64,000 bases of DNA from contig JABAYF010000028.1 of the NCBI GenBank assembly GCA_018609125.1, forward strand, positions 186,001 to 250,000. Direction: 5' to 3'. The DNA comes from Candidatus Nanopelagicales bacterium (GTDB taxonomy: Bacteria; Actinomycetota; Actinomycetes; S36-B12). The notes beneath the pieces are model-generated. The model saw only the letters and a program-made list of their open reading frames with translations. It had not been told where the DNA came from and made no database searches. Shown piece after piece: positions 1 to 10,593 of the stretch (position 1 is the first letter of the stretch; the number at the start of each line of letters is the position of its first letter). The position numbers and the translations under genes were made by a program.

Positions 1-40
1 GCATGACCTGTTCAGGTGACACATAAAACGGCATGCTCAT
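1..40 (-). CDS. prcA: Proteasome alpha subunit PrcA, N-terminal fragment (truncated by window edge)
   Basis: Reverse complement of 40..1 reads ATG AGC ATG CCG TTT TAT GTG TCA CCT GAA CAG GTC ATG (MSMPFYVSPEQVM), the typical PrcA N-terminus, directly downstream of prcB. Confidence 0.85.
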   Translation of the reverse strand, partial: MSMPFYVSPEQVM

Positions 41-46
41 CGCGTT

Positions 47-928
47 CTACTCCCCCGGGCTTGGTGTAAGTGGTGCAACAGGACCATCAGGGGCTGACAT
101 GCGTGCGTTAACGACCGCCTCAACAAGAGCACCCGTTGCTTCGTCGTCCCACATGGACACGCCGCGTTGATCGACAACGCCAATAACCGGATAGATGCGC
201 CGAGACATGTCGGGACCGCCCGTGGCAGAGTCATCATCGGCCGCGTCGTAGAGCGCTTCAATGGCGGCCAGGACGGCCTGTTCAGCCGACATCCCCGATC
301 GATACAACTTCTTCAACGATCCACGAGCGAAAGAGGATCCTGAGCCCACGGCATGGTGTTCTCGTTCTTCATAACGACCTCCGGTGACGTCGTAGGAGAA
401 AATGCGACCGCGTTGCTCGTCAGCATCGAAGCCACCGAAAAGAGGAACAACAGCCAGCCCCTGCATGGCCAAACCAAGGTTGTTTCGCAATAGTCCTGAC
501 AGGCGATTAGCCTTGCCGTCGAGGGTTAGTGCGGTGCCCTCAATCTTTTCGTAGTGCTCCAACTCAACACAGAACAATCGCACGAGTTCGACCGCAATAC
601 CCGCCGCCCCGGCGATGCCCACCAGCGAGAAGTCATCAGCGGGGAACACTTTTTCAATGTCTCGCTGTGCGATGACGTTGCCCATGGTGGCCCGGCGGTC
701 GCCAGCCATGACCACACCATCGGCGTAGGTCAAAGCCACGATGGTGGTGCCGTGTGGAATTTGAAGGCCGGCCTGTCCGCTCAATTGCCCGGCCGCATGG
801 GTCGGTGCTTCGCGGTCGTGGCCGATCGAGTTCAAGAAGTCGGCAAACGAACTCGACGTTGCTGAGGTGTAGGCGTTGGCAAGGCCGGTGGGACCGCGAT
901 GGGAGTCTGGAGTTCGAGATGCTGTCAC
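47..928 (-). CDS. prcB: 20S proteasome beta subunit PrcB with ~60-aa propeptide
   Basis: Propeptide then [23 protein letters not shown] with catalytic Thr; GTG start overlaps pup stop. Confidence 0.96.
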   Translation of the reverse strand: MTASRTPDSHRGPTGLANAYTSATSSSFADFLNSIGHDREAPTHAAGQLSGQAGLQIPHGTTIVALTYADGVVMAGDRRATMGNVIAQRDIEKVFPADDFSLVGIAGAAGIAVELVRLFCVELEHYEKIEGTALTLDGKANRLSGLLRNNLGLAMQGLAVVPLFGGFDADEQRGRIFSYDVTGGRYEEREHHAVGSGSSFARGSLKKLYRSGMSAEQAVLAAIEALYDAADDDSATGGPDMSRRIYPVIGVVDQRGVSMWDDEATGALVEAVVNARMSAPDGPVAPLTPSPGE

Positions 929-1131
929 TGGCCACCCTTTTGGACGAAGGATCGAACAAAGTCTTCGGCGTTTACCTCGAGCACCCCATCGATCTCGTCG
1001 AGGATTGAGTCAACGTCGGCATCGATGTCGCTGCTGGAACTTTCGCGAGAAACTACCGCTGCCGCAACATCGTCCTCCGCGGCATCCTCGCGGGGAGTAG
1101 GTCGCGTCTGGCCAGAATCCTGGGTCGTCAT
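925..1131 (-). CDS. pup: Prokaryotic ubiquitin-like protein Pup (Gln-ended)
   Basis: Small acidic protein with [29 protein letters not shown]-terminus; lies between dop and prcB; ATG at 1131 has an AAGGTGG Shine-Dalgarno-like sequence. Confidence 0.96.
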   Translation of the reverse strand: MTTQDSGQTRPTPREDAAEDDVAAAVVSRESSSSDIDADVDSILDEIDGVLEVNAEDFVRSFVQKGGQ

Positions 1132-1170
1132 GGTGACCACCTTAACCCTGACCGGCGGCCTAGGCGCGGC

Positions 1171-2685
1171 TTAGGAGCCGCGGAGGGCAGCGAGTAGATC
1201 TGCTGCGGTCTCACACCGATCAAGTAACGCCTCTAGTTGGGCACGCGTACCACGCACCGGTTCCAACGTCGGCACGCGCTGGAGGGCTTCATAACCGGGA
1301 ACGTCGAAAATGACTGAATCCCATGAGGCAGCAGCAACAGAACTGGCATAGCGTCGAAGACACTCCCCGCGGAAATACGCGCGCGTGTCGTCTGGCGGAA
1401 ATTCCATCGCGTGTGCGACGCGCTCCGGTTCCACCAGGCGCTTAAGGCGCCCGGAGGATTCCAAGCGTAGGGCCAGCCCACGGGAGGGATTGATGTCTGA
1501 GTACTGAAGATCTACCAGCGCTAGACGTGCTTCATCCCAGCCGAGGCCATCACGGCGCCGGTAGCCATCGAGCAGTCGCAGTTTTGCTACCCAGTCGAGT
1601 TCGTCGGCCAACGCAGTTGGATCGACTTCTAACTGCTCCAGCGTAGCTTCCCAGCGGCTTAAGACGTCCTGTGTTTGCTTGTCCGAACTTGAATCCGGTT
1701 GGGTATTCACCAACTCGCGCGCGGCACGGGCGAAGCGACGTTGCATTTCGATCGCCGTCATTTCGCGCCCATCGGCAAGTTGCAGCACCTGGGTCAAACT
1801 GTGGTCGTGGGACACCGCGTGCATGGCCGCCACGGGGTCGGCCAAACTGAGGTCATCGCCGATCGCGCTATTTTCGATAAGGCTCAAAACAAGTGCGGTG
1901 GTGCCCATTTTTAGGTAGGTCGCGGTTTCGGAAAGGTTGGCATCGCCAACGATGACGTGCAAACGCCGATATCGCTCCGGGTCCGCATGTGGCTCATCAC
2001 GCGTATTAATGATGGGCCGCTTGAGCGTGGTTTCTAGCCCCACTTCTACTTCGAAAAAGTCTGCGCGCTGTGACAGTTGGAATCCGTTCGTGCGTCCATC
2101 CTGGCCAATGCCTACTCTTCCGGTCCCGGTAAAGACCTGACGGGTAACAAAAAAAGCGGTGAGATGCTTGACAATGTCAGCGAAGGGGGTTGCTCGCCGC
2201 ATGAGGTAATTCTCGTGGCAACCATACGACGCGCCCTTGTTGTCGGTGTTGTTCTTGTAGAGCCGGATAGGGAATGGGCCAGCCGAGGTGGCTGCCTCGG
2301 CGGCAGCACACATGATTTCTTGGCCCGCCCGGTCCCACAACACCGCATCGAGGGGGTTGGTCACTTCGGGGCTGGAATATTCCGGATGCGCATGATCAAC
2401 GTAAAGGCGCGCTCCGTTGGTGAGTACGAGGTTGGCCAGGCCGAAGTCTTCGTCGGTCAGTTGGGATGGATCCGCCTCTGCCCGGCTCATGTCGTAGCCG
2501 CGAGCATCACGCAGGGGGGCTTCCTGCTCAAAGTCCCAGCGTGGTGAAGCACCCCGATCTCCCACGCTACGACCGGCGTGGGCGGTGACGACGGCCGTGG
2601 ACATCATCATGGCGTTGACATGTGGTTGACCGGGAACAGAGACCCCATACTCGGTCTCGATGCCCATCACTCGATGAACGCTCAC
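1171..2685 (-). CDS. dop: Pup deamidase/depupylase Dop
   Basis: MGIETEYGVSVPG N-terminus of the Dop/PafA family, Dop-type insertion after STAVVTAH, location next to pup. Confidence 0.95.
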   Translation of the reverse strand: MSVHRVMGIETEYGVSVPGQPHVNAMMMSTAVVTAHAGRSVGDRGASPRWDFEQEAPLRDARGYDMSRAEADPSQLTDEDFGLANLVLTNGARLYVDHAHPEYSSPEVTNPLDAVLWDRAGQEIMCAAAEAATSAGPFPIRLYKNNTDNKGASYGCHENYLMRRATPFADIVKHLTAFFVTRQVFTGTGRVGIGQDGRTNGFQLSQRADFFEVEVGLETTLKRPIINTRDEPHADPERYRRLHVIVGDANLSETATYLKMGTTALVLSLIENSAIGDDLSLADPVAAMHAVSHDHSLTQVLQLADGREMTAIEMQRRFARAARELVNTQPDSSSDKQTQDVLSRWEATLEQLEVDPTALADELDWVAKLRLLDGYRRRDGLGWDEARLALVDLQYSDINPSRGLALRLESSGRLKRLVEPERVAHAMEFPPDDTRAYFRGECLRRYASSVAAASWDSVIFDVPGYEALQRVPTLEPVRGTRAQLEALLDRCETAADLLAALRGS

Positions 2686-2713
2686 GTCAGCCGACCATCA
2701 CAGGCGGCGATGA

Positions 2714-4393
2714 TCACAGGTACTGGCCGGTGTTGGCCACCGTATCGATGGAACGTCCTGCTTCGGTACCCTGCTTACCGGAGATGAGGGTGCGAATAAA
2801 CACGATGCGCTCCCCTTTCTTGCCCGATATTCTGGCCCAGTCATCAGGATTGGTGGTGTTGGGGAGGTCTTCGTTCTCTCGAAACTCATCAACGCACGAA
2901 CTGAGCAGGTGTCCAACGCGGATGCCTTTCTCGCCCGTATCGATGAAATCCTTGATGGCCATCTTCTTTGCCCGCGCGACGATGTTCTCGATCATGGCAC
3001 CGGAGTTGAAGTCCTTGAAGTACAACACCTCTTTATCGCCATCGGCGTAGGTCACTTCCAGGAACCGGTTCTCTTCGATGTCGGAGTACATGCGTTCGAC
3101 AGTGCGCTGAATCATGGCCACACATGTGTCTTCGGGCGAACCGCCATGTTCAGCGACATCCTCTGGATGAAGGGGTAGTCGTGCGGTGAGGTACTTGCTC
3201 ATGATGTCGCGCGCGGATTCAGCATCGGGACGTTCAATCTTGATTTTCACATCGAGTCGACCGGGGCGAAGGATGGCCGGATCGATCATATCCTCGCGAT
3301 TGGATGCACCAATTACGATGACGTTTTCAAGGCTTTCTACCCCATCGATTTCGCTGAGCAGTTGGGGAACGATTGTGTTCTCCACGTCGCTGGATACCCC
3401 AGAACCGCGGGTGCGAAACAGCGAGTCCATCTCATCAAAGAAAACAATGACCGGTGTTCCCTCGGATGCCTTTTCCCTCGCTCGTTGAAAAACCAACCGA
3501 ATATGTCGCTCGGTTTCTCCGACATACTTGTTCAGCAACTCAGGGCCCTTAATGTTGAGGAAGTAACTGCGCCCTTCCTCGCTTCCTGTTCGCTCAGCCA
3601 CCTTCTTGGCCAGTGAATTTGCCACCGCCTTAGCGATGAGCGTCTTGCCGCATCCGGGTGGGCCGTAGAGCAAAATGCCTTTGGGGGCGGCAAGTTCATG
3701 CTCTTTAAACAGGTCCGGATACAAATAGGGCAACTCAACCGCGTCGCGGATGAGTTCAATTTGCGAGCCAAGGCCACCGATATCACGGTAATCGATGTCG
3801 GGAACCTCTTCTAAAACAAGTTCTTCAACCTCAGACTTGGGAATGACTTCGTATACGTAATTCGACTTCGGTTCGAGCAGCAGCGAGTCGCCAGCGCGCA
3901 ACGTGAGAGTGCGCAGTGGCTCCGCCAACATGACGACACGTTCCTCGTCGGTCCGACCCACCACGAGCGCCCGCTCATGATCGGACAGCAACTCCTTGAA
4001 GATCACGATTTCCCCGAGACGTTCGAAATCCCGAACCCCCACCACGTTCATCGTTTCGTTCAGCATCACCTCTTGGCCCGGTACAAGTTGTTCAAGATCG
4101 ACGTCGGGACTGGTGCTGACCCGCATCTTTCGACCGCTGATCGCGATGTCAGCAACGCCCTCGGTGAGCTTTTCGAGAAAGACCCCATAGCCGCCCGGTG
4201 GTTGAGCTAGGCGGTCGATTTCGGCCTTCAATGTGACGATCTGTTCACGGGCATCGCGCAGTGTGGAACTAAGCCTGGAGTTGTGTTCTTGAATGGCGGC
4301 AACTTCTCGTTGTAGCGAAGTGAGTCTTTCCTGCGTGGACCCATTCCAGCCGGAGCCACCCTGTTGGGGCTCACTGGCGCTGTCTGCGGTCAT
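2714..4393 (-). CDS. arc: Proteasome-associated AAA ATPase (ARC/Mpa)
   Basis: N-terminal coiled coil, Walker A GPPGCGKT, Walker [14 protein letters not shown]-terminal GQYL proteasome-docking motif. Confidence 0.96.
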   Translation of the reverse strand: MTADSASEPQQGGSGWNGSTQERLTSLQREVAAIQEHNSRLSSTLRDAREQIVTLKAEIDRLAQPPGGYGVFLEKLTEGVADIAISGRKMRVSTSPDVDLEQLVPGQEVMLNETMNVVGVRDFERLGEIVIFKELLSDHERALVVGRTDEERVVMLAEPLRTLTLRAGDSLLLEPKSNYVYEVIPKSEVEELVLEEVPDIDYRDIGGLGSQIELIRDAVELPYLYPDLFKEHELAAPKGILLYGPPGCGKTLIAKAVANSLAKKVAERTGSEEGRSYFLNIKGPELLNKYVGETERHIRLVFQRAREKASEGTPVIVFFDEMDSLFRTRGSGVSSDVENTIVPQLLSEIDGVESLENVIVIGASNREDMIDPAILRPGRLDVKIKIERPDAESARDIMSKYLTARLPLHPEDVAEHGGSPEDTCVAMIQRTVERMYSDIEENRFLEVTYADGDKEVLYFKDFNSGAMIENIVARAKKMAIKDFIDTGEKGIRVGHLLSSCVDEFRENEDLPNTTNPDDWARISGKKGERIVFIRTLISGKQGTEAGRSIDTVANTGQYL

Positions 4394-4476
4394 GACTCAC
4401 CTCCGTGATAGCACGAGGCCGCACTAATGCGGCTAATACGCCTGTGTTTGTCGTTTGACCCTACTTCTTTTCCAGC

Positions 4477-5361
4477 CTACGTGCCCGCAGGCGTGTAATC
4501 CTCACCGTAGGCACCCTTGGCGGGACGCGTCCGACGCGCGGGCAACACCGCACCCGGGGCCAGCCGACGAGTGATGAGCAAGAAACCAGTGTGTGCCACC
4601 ATGCGATGATCCGGTCGTACCGACAGCCCTTCTAAATGCCAGGTGCGCACCATCGATTCCTCGGCCCGCGGCTCGGTCCAACCGCCATGTTCCCGCAATG
4701 CCTCCCCAATACGAGACAGTTGTGTAGTTGTGGCCACGTAGGCCACCAGTACTCCCCCCGGTCGCAGTGCCCAGGCAGCGGCCTCGATGCACTCCCAGGG
4801 AGCGAGCATGTCTAGGACACAGGCATCAAAGTCTTTACTCTCTAGGTTCGCATCCTGAAAATCACCCACCTGCAGCTCCCAGGACGGTGGCAGGTGCCCG
4901 AACCAAGACCGCACATTGTCGCTGGCGATTTCAGCAAAGTCCGCCCGACGCTCGATCGAGCGGACGTGACCTTGATCGCCGACCGCCGTGAGCAAGTGTG
5001 CGGTCAGTGCACCAGACCCAGCCCCAGCCTCGACAACCCTTGATCCCGCTGCCAGGTTGGTGGTATTCACAATGCGGGCAGCATCCTTGGGGTAAATCAC
5101 CGCCGCTCCCCGCGGCATGCCGAGGGTGAAGTCCTCGAGGCGGGATCTTAGGACGACGTACCCCGTGCCGTTTGTTGACATCACGACGCTGCCCTCTCCC
5201 GCGGCAAGGAGATCATCATGATTAATTCCCCCCTTATGGGTGTGAAAGGAGCGCCCTGGCGTCAGCGTGATGGTGTGCGGCCGCCCCTTGGGATCGGTCA
5301 ACTGAACGATGTCTCCGGGGCGTAGTTCCCCCGGTGCTCGACGGTCCGGTAGTGAAGTCAT
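4477..5361 (-). CDS. trmI: tRNA (adenine-N1)-methyltransferase TrmI family
   Basis: VVEAGAGSGALTAHLL SAM-binding motif, TrmI N-terminal domain, conserved position upstream of arc. Confidence 0.9.
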   Translation of the reverse strand: MTSLPDRRAPGELRPGDIVQLTDPKGRPHTITLTPGRSFHTHKGGINHDDLLAAGEGSVVMSTNGTGYVVLRSRLEDFTLGMPRGAAVIYPKDAARIVNTTNLAAGSRVVEAGAGSGALTAHLLTAVGDQGHVRSIERRADFAEIASDNVRSWFGHLPPSWELQVGDFQDANLESKDFDACVLDMLAPWECIEAAAWALRPGGVLVAYVATTTQLSRIGEALREHGGWTEPRAEESMVRTWHLEGLSVRPDHRMVAHTGFLLITRRLAPGAVLPARRTRPAKGAYGEDYTPAGT

Positions 5362-6107
5362 AGGTGCACGTTCCGATCCGGGGACTGGGTAGGGCTGAGG
5401 TCCAAAAGCGTTGCCAGATAGTTCACGTCAAGATCAGCCAAATTTGATACGACATGACAACGTGGGCCCGCTTCGATGGGGGTCAGGTGTTCGATAGCAA
5501 TGACCATGGCACCACTGGCCACACCAGATGCGACTCCGGTGGGTGAGTCTTCCAACACGATGCAGTCGGCAATGGACACGTTAAGGCTTTGGGCCGCGAA
5601 TAAATAGGGCATCGGGTCAGGCTTGGTTCGTGCTACTTCGTCCCCGGCTACCGTGATCTGAAAGATGGCCGCAGCAGGTTTATCCGGAGCAGACACAAGC
5701 GCGGGCAGGTCAACGTCAAGAACTTGCTCCAGAGCACGTAGAAGGGTGCGATGTGAGGCCGTCACAAGCCCGAGGGGTATTTCTGCGGCAACGAGTTCGC
5801 GCAGGAGACTGATTGAGCCGGTCTGCCATTGCGGGGGCGTGTTGGAAAGCATATCTTCCATCCGTTGCAGCAGTTCAATTTTGAAGTTTGCTTCGGGCAC
5901 GACCTGGCCGGTTGTCCTGACGACCCGCTCGCGCATGTATGCGGTGACCCTGTCCATTGGGCCGCCAAGACACCAGCGTTGGTCCGCCTCGGTCCAGTCA
6001 ACGCCGAGCCCGGCCATTAACTGGGTCTCGGCAGCCAACCACATGCCTTCAGAGTCGATCAAGGTTCCGTCCAGATCCCATAACACTGCCGCTGGTTTAG
6101 GTGGCAT
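5358..6107 (-). CDS. HAD-superfamily phosphatase
   Basis: AVLWDLDGTLIDSEGMW and VLEDSPTGVASG motifs; start placed at ATG 6107 (MPPKPAAV) rather than the longer ORF running into metH. Confidence 0.88.
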   Translation of the reverse strand: MPPKPAAVLWDLDGTLIDSEGMWLAAETQLMAGLGVDWTEADQRWCLGGPMDRVTAYMRERVVRTTGQVVPEANFKIELLQRMEDMLSNTPPQWQTGSISLLRELVAAEIPLGLVTASHRTLLRALEQVLDVDLPALVSAPDKPAAAIFQITVAGDEVARTKPDPMPYLFAAQSLNVSIADCIVLEDSPTGVASGVASGAMVIAIEHLTPIEAGPRCHVVSNLADLDVNYLATLLDLSPTQSPDRNVHL

Positions 6108-9100
6108 TGAAGTACTTGGCCTCGGGATGATGCACGATGATGGCAGTGGTCGACTGTTCGGGTTGCAGCTGGAACTCCTCCGAAAGAGACACTCCGAGGC
6201 GATCGGCTTGCAGCAGATCCATGAGCAGTACCTGCTGGGAAAGATCTGGGCAGGCGGGATAGCCAATGGAATATCGAGACCCTCGGTAACCCTGCTTGCT
6301 AATGAGATGCTGCATATCAGAACTGTCCTCACCTGAAAATGACAACTCTTCGCGGATGCGTGCGTGCCACATTTCTGCCAGTGCCTCGGTGAGTTGAACG
6401 GTGAGTCCGTGGAGTTCTAAATACTCACGATATGAGTCGTCGGCGAAAAGTTTGGCTGTTGACTGGTTGGCCACCTCCCCCATCGTGACCAGGTGAAACG
6501 CGACCACGTCTGTCTCGCCTGAATCTGCCGAACGAAAGAAGTCAGCCAGACACAGACCCCGGCCGCGGCTTTGGCGTGGAAACGTCAGGCGAGCGCGCTC
6601 CTGTCCTTGGTTTGGTCCCTCGTGCCACTGGATAATCAGGTCATTGCCCTCGCTTACCGCCGGGAAATATCCATAGGTAACGGCCGGCTCAACGAGGCCT
6701 TCGGTGTGTACCTTTGTGAGCCATTCACGAAGCCGAGGCATACCTTCTGTTGCGACAAGTTCGTCGTAGTCGACGCCATCTCGCACGGCCTTCAAACCCC
6801 ACTGACCCATGAACAACGCACGATGATCGAGGTAGGGAACGTAGTCGGCCTGAGCGATGCCTCGAATAACGCGCGTACCCCAAAACGGTGGTGTGGGAAG
6901 CGCATTACTAGCGGACACATCTGACCGTGCTGTGGATTGGAGCTGCGGTGGACTGTCCCGTCGACCTGCTGTGGCCCTTGCCGGGACGCGACGTTCGCGC
7001 AGGGCCGGCAATGCTGCTTCTGGATCACCGGACTTGATGGCCATGAGCGTGTCCATGAGGGCCAAACCCTCGAACGCATCGCGCGCGTAGCGTACCTGTC
7101 CCTGGTAGATCGCACCCAGGTCCTGTTCCACGTAAGCCCGCGTGAGAGCGGCACCTCCAAGAATTACCGGGTAGCGATCTGCGATCCCGCGATCGTTCAT
7201 CTCCTGAAGATTTTCCTTCATGACCACGGTGCTTTTCACGAGTAGGCCCGACATTCCGATGACGTCTACGTCGTGCGTTCCGGCGGCTTCGACGATGGCG
7301 GTAATGGGCTGCTTGATTCCCAAATTGACCACGTCGTAGCCGTTATTGCTCAAGATGATGTCGACCAGGTTTTTGCCAATGTCGTGGACGTCACCTTTGA
7401 CTGTGGCGAGAAGAATCCGGCCCTTACCGGTGGCTTCTGATCTTTGCATGTGGGGCTCAAGATGGGCGACCGCCAGCTTCATCACCTCAGCGCTTTGTAA
7501 TACAAAGGGCAATTGCATCTGTCCTGCCCCGAAGCGCTCGCCGACAATTTTCATGCCCGGTAGCAGCGTGTCATTAACGATGCTCAGCGCAGGAGTAGTG
7601 CCCAAGGCCTCATCGAGATCGTCCTTTAGGCCCTGGCGCTCCCCATCAATGATTCGGCGTTCGAGCCGATCAAACAACGGCAGCGCTGCGAGTTCTTCGG
7701 CGCGTGAAACGGCAGTGCTCGCAGCATCGACACCTTCAAACACTTCAAGGAACCGGGTGAGCGGGTCGTATTGGATTTCTCCGTCGGAATCGAAGGTGCG
7801 TCGGTCGTAAATGAGGTCAAGGGCGGCATCACGTTGATCGTCGGAAATCCGTGCAATGGGCAGGATTTTTGACGTATGCACAATGGCGGAGGTAAGGCCA
7901 GCGTTGACGGCCTCGTGTAGATACACCGAGTTGAGTACCTGACGGGCCGCCGGATTGAGACCGAAGGAGATATTGGACAGTCCCAGGACCGTGTGCACTC
8001 GTGGGTGATGGGCGGCTAGGTGTGCGATGGCACTGAGGGTTTCAATACCGTCACGACGGGTCTCCTCTTGGCCGGTGGCGATGGGAAACGTCAAGACGTC
8101 GACGAGGATGTCATCAGGTGCCAAACCCCAGTTCAGCGTCAAATCATCGATGAGTCGCTCGGCGACGCGTACTTTCCACTCACTGGTTCGCGCCTGGCCC
8201 TCCTCGTCAATGGTTAAGGCAATCACGGCGGCACCGTGCTCTACCACGAGCGGCATGATCCGAGCGAAGCGCGACTTCGGACCGTCGCCATCTTCGTAGT
8301 TGACCGAATTGATGACCGAGCGACCACCGAGGCGCTCTAGCCCGGCCTGCAGGACGGCTGGCTCGGTTGAGTCGAGCACGAGCGGCAGGGTTGAAGCTGT
8401 TGCGAATTGCTGGGCCAGGGTCGACATGTCTGCTATACCGTCTCGCCCCACGTAGTCCACGCACAGGTCAAGAAGGTGGGCTCCTTCGCGTACCTGATCG
8501 CGAGCAATATCTACACACTGCTCACTATCGTCCGCCAGCATCGCGTCACGAAAAGCCCTGCTGCCATTGGCATTTGTACGTTCACCAATGGACAGGTACG
8601 TGAGATCTTGGCGCAGTGGCACGGCTTGATACAGGGAGGCAACGGATGCGTCCGGGTGGGGAGAGCGGGCGACAATGGGTCGGTGTCCGACTCTGTCAAC
8701 CACACAGCGCAGATGCTCCGGGGTGGTACCGCAACATCCACCCACGAGGTTGAGTCCGAATTGGGTGACGAAGGATTCGTGAGCGTCGGCCAGTTCGGTT
8801 GGAGACAGTGGATAATGGGCGCCGTCGGCGGTCAGGACCGGCAGCCCAGCGTTGGGCATGCAGGTCAAGGCAAGTGCAGTGGTACGACTGAGAGTGCGCA
8901 GATGCTCACTCATTTCGGTCGGGCCTGTCGCACAATTGAGACCGATGGAGTCCACACCCAACGGCTCGAGTGCGGCCAATGCGGCACCAATTTCGGTACC
9001 GAGCAGCATGGTGCCGGTCATCTCTACCGTTACCTGCACCATGATCAAGGCGTCACTGCCGGCTGTGGCTCGCGCACGTTGACAACCGATGATCGCCGCC

Positions 9101-9627
9101 TTGGCCTGCAGAAGGTCCTGGGTGGTTTCGACCAGAAGCGCATCTACCCCACCGTTGATGAGACCCCGGGCCTGTTCTGCGTATGCGTCGCGGAGCTCCG
9201 CGAAGGTGATGTGGCCCAGCGTGGGCAGGCGTGTACCCGGGCCCATCGCTCCGAGGACAAAACGCGGTTGCTCGGGAGTGCTCCAGATATCTGCCTGGGT
9301 TCGCGCTAGACGCGCGCCAGCATAGGCGAGTTCATAGATCCGGTCTTCTATGCCGTACTCGGCCAAATTTGCCAGATTCGCGCCAAAAGTGTTGGTTTCA
9401 ATACAGTCCACGCCGACAGACAAGTACGCATCATGGACCTCGGCAACGATGTCTGGCCGGGTGACGTTGAGAATCTCATTGCAGCCTTCGTAATCTTCGA
9501 AGTCGGCCAAACTCACGTCGGCGTCTTGCAGCATGGTGCCCATCGCCCCATCGGCCACCAGGACATGGCGGGCGAGGGTTTCGCGGAGGGCGCTGCCACG
9601 CGCAAGAGGCGCAGACGTCGTTGTCAT
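6097..9627 (-). CDS. metH: Cobalamin-dependent methionine synthase MetH
   Basis: 1176 aa with homocysteine-binding, pterin-binding, cobalamin-binding (DVHDIGKN) and activation domains. Confidence 0.97.
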   Translation of the reverse strand: MTTTSAPLARGSALRETLARHVLVADGAMGTMLQDADVSLADFEDYEGCNEILNVTRPDIVAEVHDAYLSVGVDCIETNTFGANLANLAEYGIEDRIYELAYAGARLARTQADIWSTPEQPRFVLGAMGPGTRLPTLGHITFAELRDAYAEQARGLINGGVDALLVETTQDLLQAKAAIIGCQRARATAGSDALIMVQVTVEMTGTMLLGTEIGAALAALEPLGVDSIGLNCATGPTEMSEHLRTLSRTTALALTCMPNAGLPVLTADGAHYPLSPTELADAHESFVTQFGLNLVGGCCGTTPEHLRCVVDRVGHRPIVARSPHPDASVASLYQAVPLRQDLTYLSIGERTNANGSRAFRDAMLADDSEQCVDIARDQVREGAHLLDLCVDYVGRDGIADMSTLAQQFATASTLPLVLDSTEPAVLQAGLERLGGRSVINSVNYEDGDGPKSRFARIMPLVVEHGAAVIALTIDEEGQARTSEWKVRVAERLIDDLTLNWGLAPDDILVDVLTFPIATGQEETRRDGIETLSAIAHLAAHHPRVHTVLGLSNISFGLNPAARQVLNSVYLHEAVNAGLTSAIVHTSKILPIARISDDQRDAALDLIYDRRTFDSDGEIQYDPLTRFLEVFEGVDAASTAVSRAEELAALPLFDRLERRIIDGERQGLKDDLDEALGTTPALSIVNDTLLPGMKIVGERFGAGQMQLPFVLQSAEVMKLAVAHLEPHMQRSEATGKGRILLATVKGDVHDIGKNLVDIILSNNGYDVVNLGIKQPITAIVEAAGTHDVDVIGMSGLLVKSTVVMKENLQEMNDRGIADRYPVILGGAALTRAYVEQDLGAIYQGQVRYARDAFEGLALMDTLMAIKSGDPEAALPALRERRVPARATAGRRDSPPQLQSTARSDVSASNALPTPPFWGTRVIRGIAQADYVPYLDHRALFMGQWGLKAVRDGVDYDELVATEGMPRLREWLTKVHTEGLVEPAVTYGYFPAVSEGNDLIIQWHEGPNQGQERARLTFPRQSRGRGLCLADFFRSADSGETDVVAFHLVTMGEVANQSTAKLFADDSYREYLELHGLTVQLTEALAEMWHARIREELSFSGEDSSDMQHLISKQGYRGSRYSIGYPACPDLSQQVLLMDLLQADRLGVSLSEEFQLQPEQSTTAIIVHHPEAKYFNAT

Positions 9628-9734
9628 GATGGGTCAGACTAGACCGTTCGATCCGGGGATCAATCCCTGCCGTAGGCTCACCGAGGTGTGTCCGGCAGGG
9701 GTGCCGGGAACCAACGATGGGCGGTGCCTCAACA

Positions 9735-10586
9735 ATGATTGAGTTTGAATCTCTACCTGAGCTGCTAGAGCCCGTTCTCGTCTGTGCCTTCGAGGGCTGG
9801 AATGACGCGGGTGAGGCGGCCTCCGGTGCTCTCACCCATCTGATTCATGCCTGGGCGGCACAACCCCTGGCCGAAATGGATTCTGAGTCCTACTACGACT
9901 ACCAGGTCAATCGGCCCATCATTGAGGTTGATTCCTCTGGTATCCGCAACCTCACCTGGCCGGCCACGCGCATCTTTATCGCCCGCCTCCCGCTGGCCAA
10001 TCGCGACATCGTGCTCGTCCAGGGAATCGAACCCAACATGCGTTGGCGGCAGTTCACCGCTGAATTGGTCGAACTCGTCAGTGAATTGGACGTGAAGTTG
10101 GTGATCACGCTTGGCGCTTTGCTTTCCGATAGTCCACATTCACGACCGGTGCCGGTCACCTCAACCGCTGGTGATGCAGGAACCGGTCGAACTTTCGGCT
10201 TTGAGGCATCGCACTATGAGGGACCAACGGGAATTAACGGTGTCATTTCACATGCGTGTGCCCAACGAGGAATAGGTTCCATCTCGTTGTGGGCCGCTGT
10301 CCCCCACTACGTTGCCCAGGCACCATCTCCGAAAGCGGCACTCGCACTCGTCCGCGAGATCGAAGAGCTCCTTGACGTCGCGGTGCCCCTGCGCGAACTC
10401 ATTGAAGAGGCACGCGCATGGGAGGACGGGGTTGATGAACTTGCCGCTGATGATGAAGAGGTCGCAGACTACGTTCGCCAACTCGAGGAAACTCGCGACG
10501 CAACCGACCTCCCCGAAGCAAGTGGTGAAGCGATAGCACGCGAGTTTGAGCGGTACCTGCGTCGCAGGGACCCCGGCCCCAACTAG
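9735..10586 (+). CDS. PAC2 family protein
   Basis: MIEFESLPELLEPVLVCAFEGWNDAGEAASGAL; typical actinobacterial PAC2 protein next to mshC and metH. Confidence 0.9.
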   Translation: MIEFESLPELLEPVLVCAFEGWNDAGEAASGALTHLIHAWAAQPLAEMDSESYYDYQVNRPIIEVDSSGIRNLTWPATRIFIARLPLANRDIVLVQGIEPNMRWRQFTAELVELVSELDVKLVITLGALLSDSPHSRPVPVTSTAGDAGTGRTFGFEASHYEGPTGINGVISHACAQRGIGSISLWAAVPHYVAQAPSPKAALALVREIEELLDVAVPLRELIEEARAWEDGVDELAADDEEVADYVRQLEETRDATDLPEASGEAIAREFERYLRRRDPGPN

Positions 10587-10593
10587 GACGGCC

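Noticed and set aside
6108-6332. N-terminal extension of the HAD phosphatase ORF
   Set aside because: Overlaps the metH 3' coding end; the domain starts at MPPKPAAVLWDLDGTL with an ATG at 6107.
8407-9309. 300-aa plus-strand ORF antisense to metH
   Set aside because: Low-complexity G/R/H-rich translation without domain motifs; fully inside the conserved metH coding region; GC-rich codon bias explains the open antisense frame.
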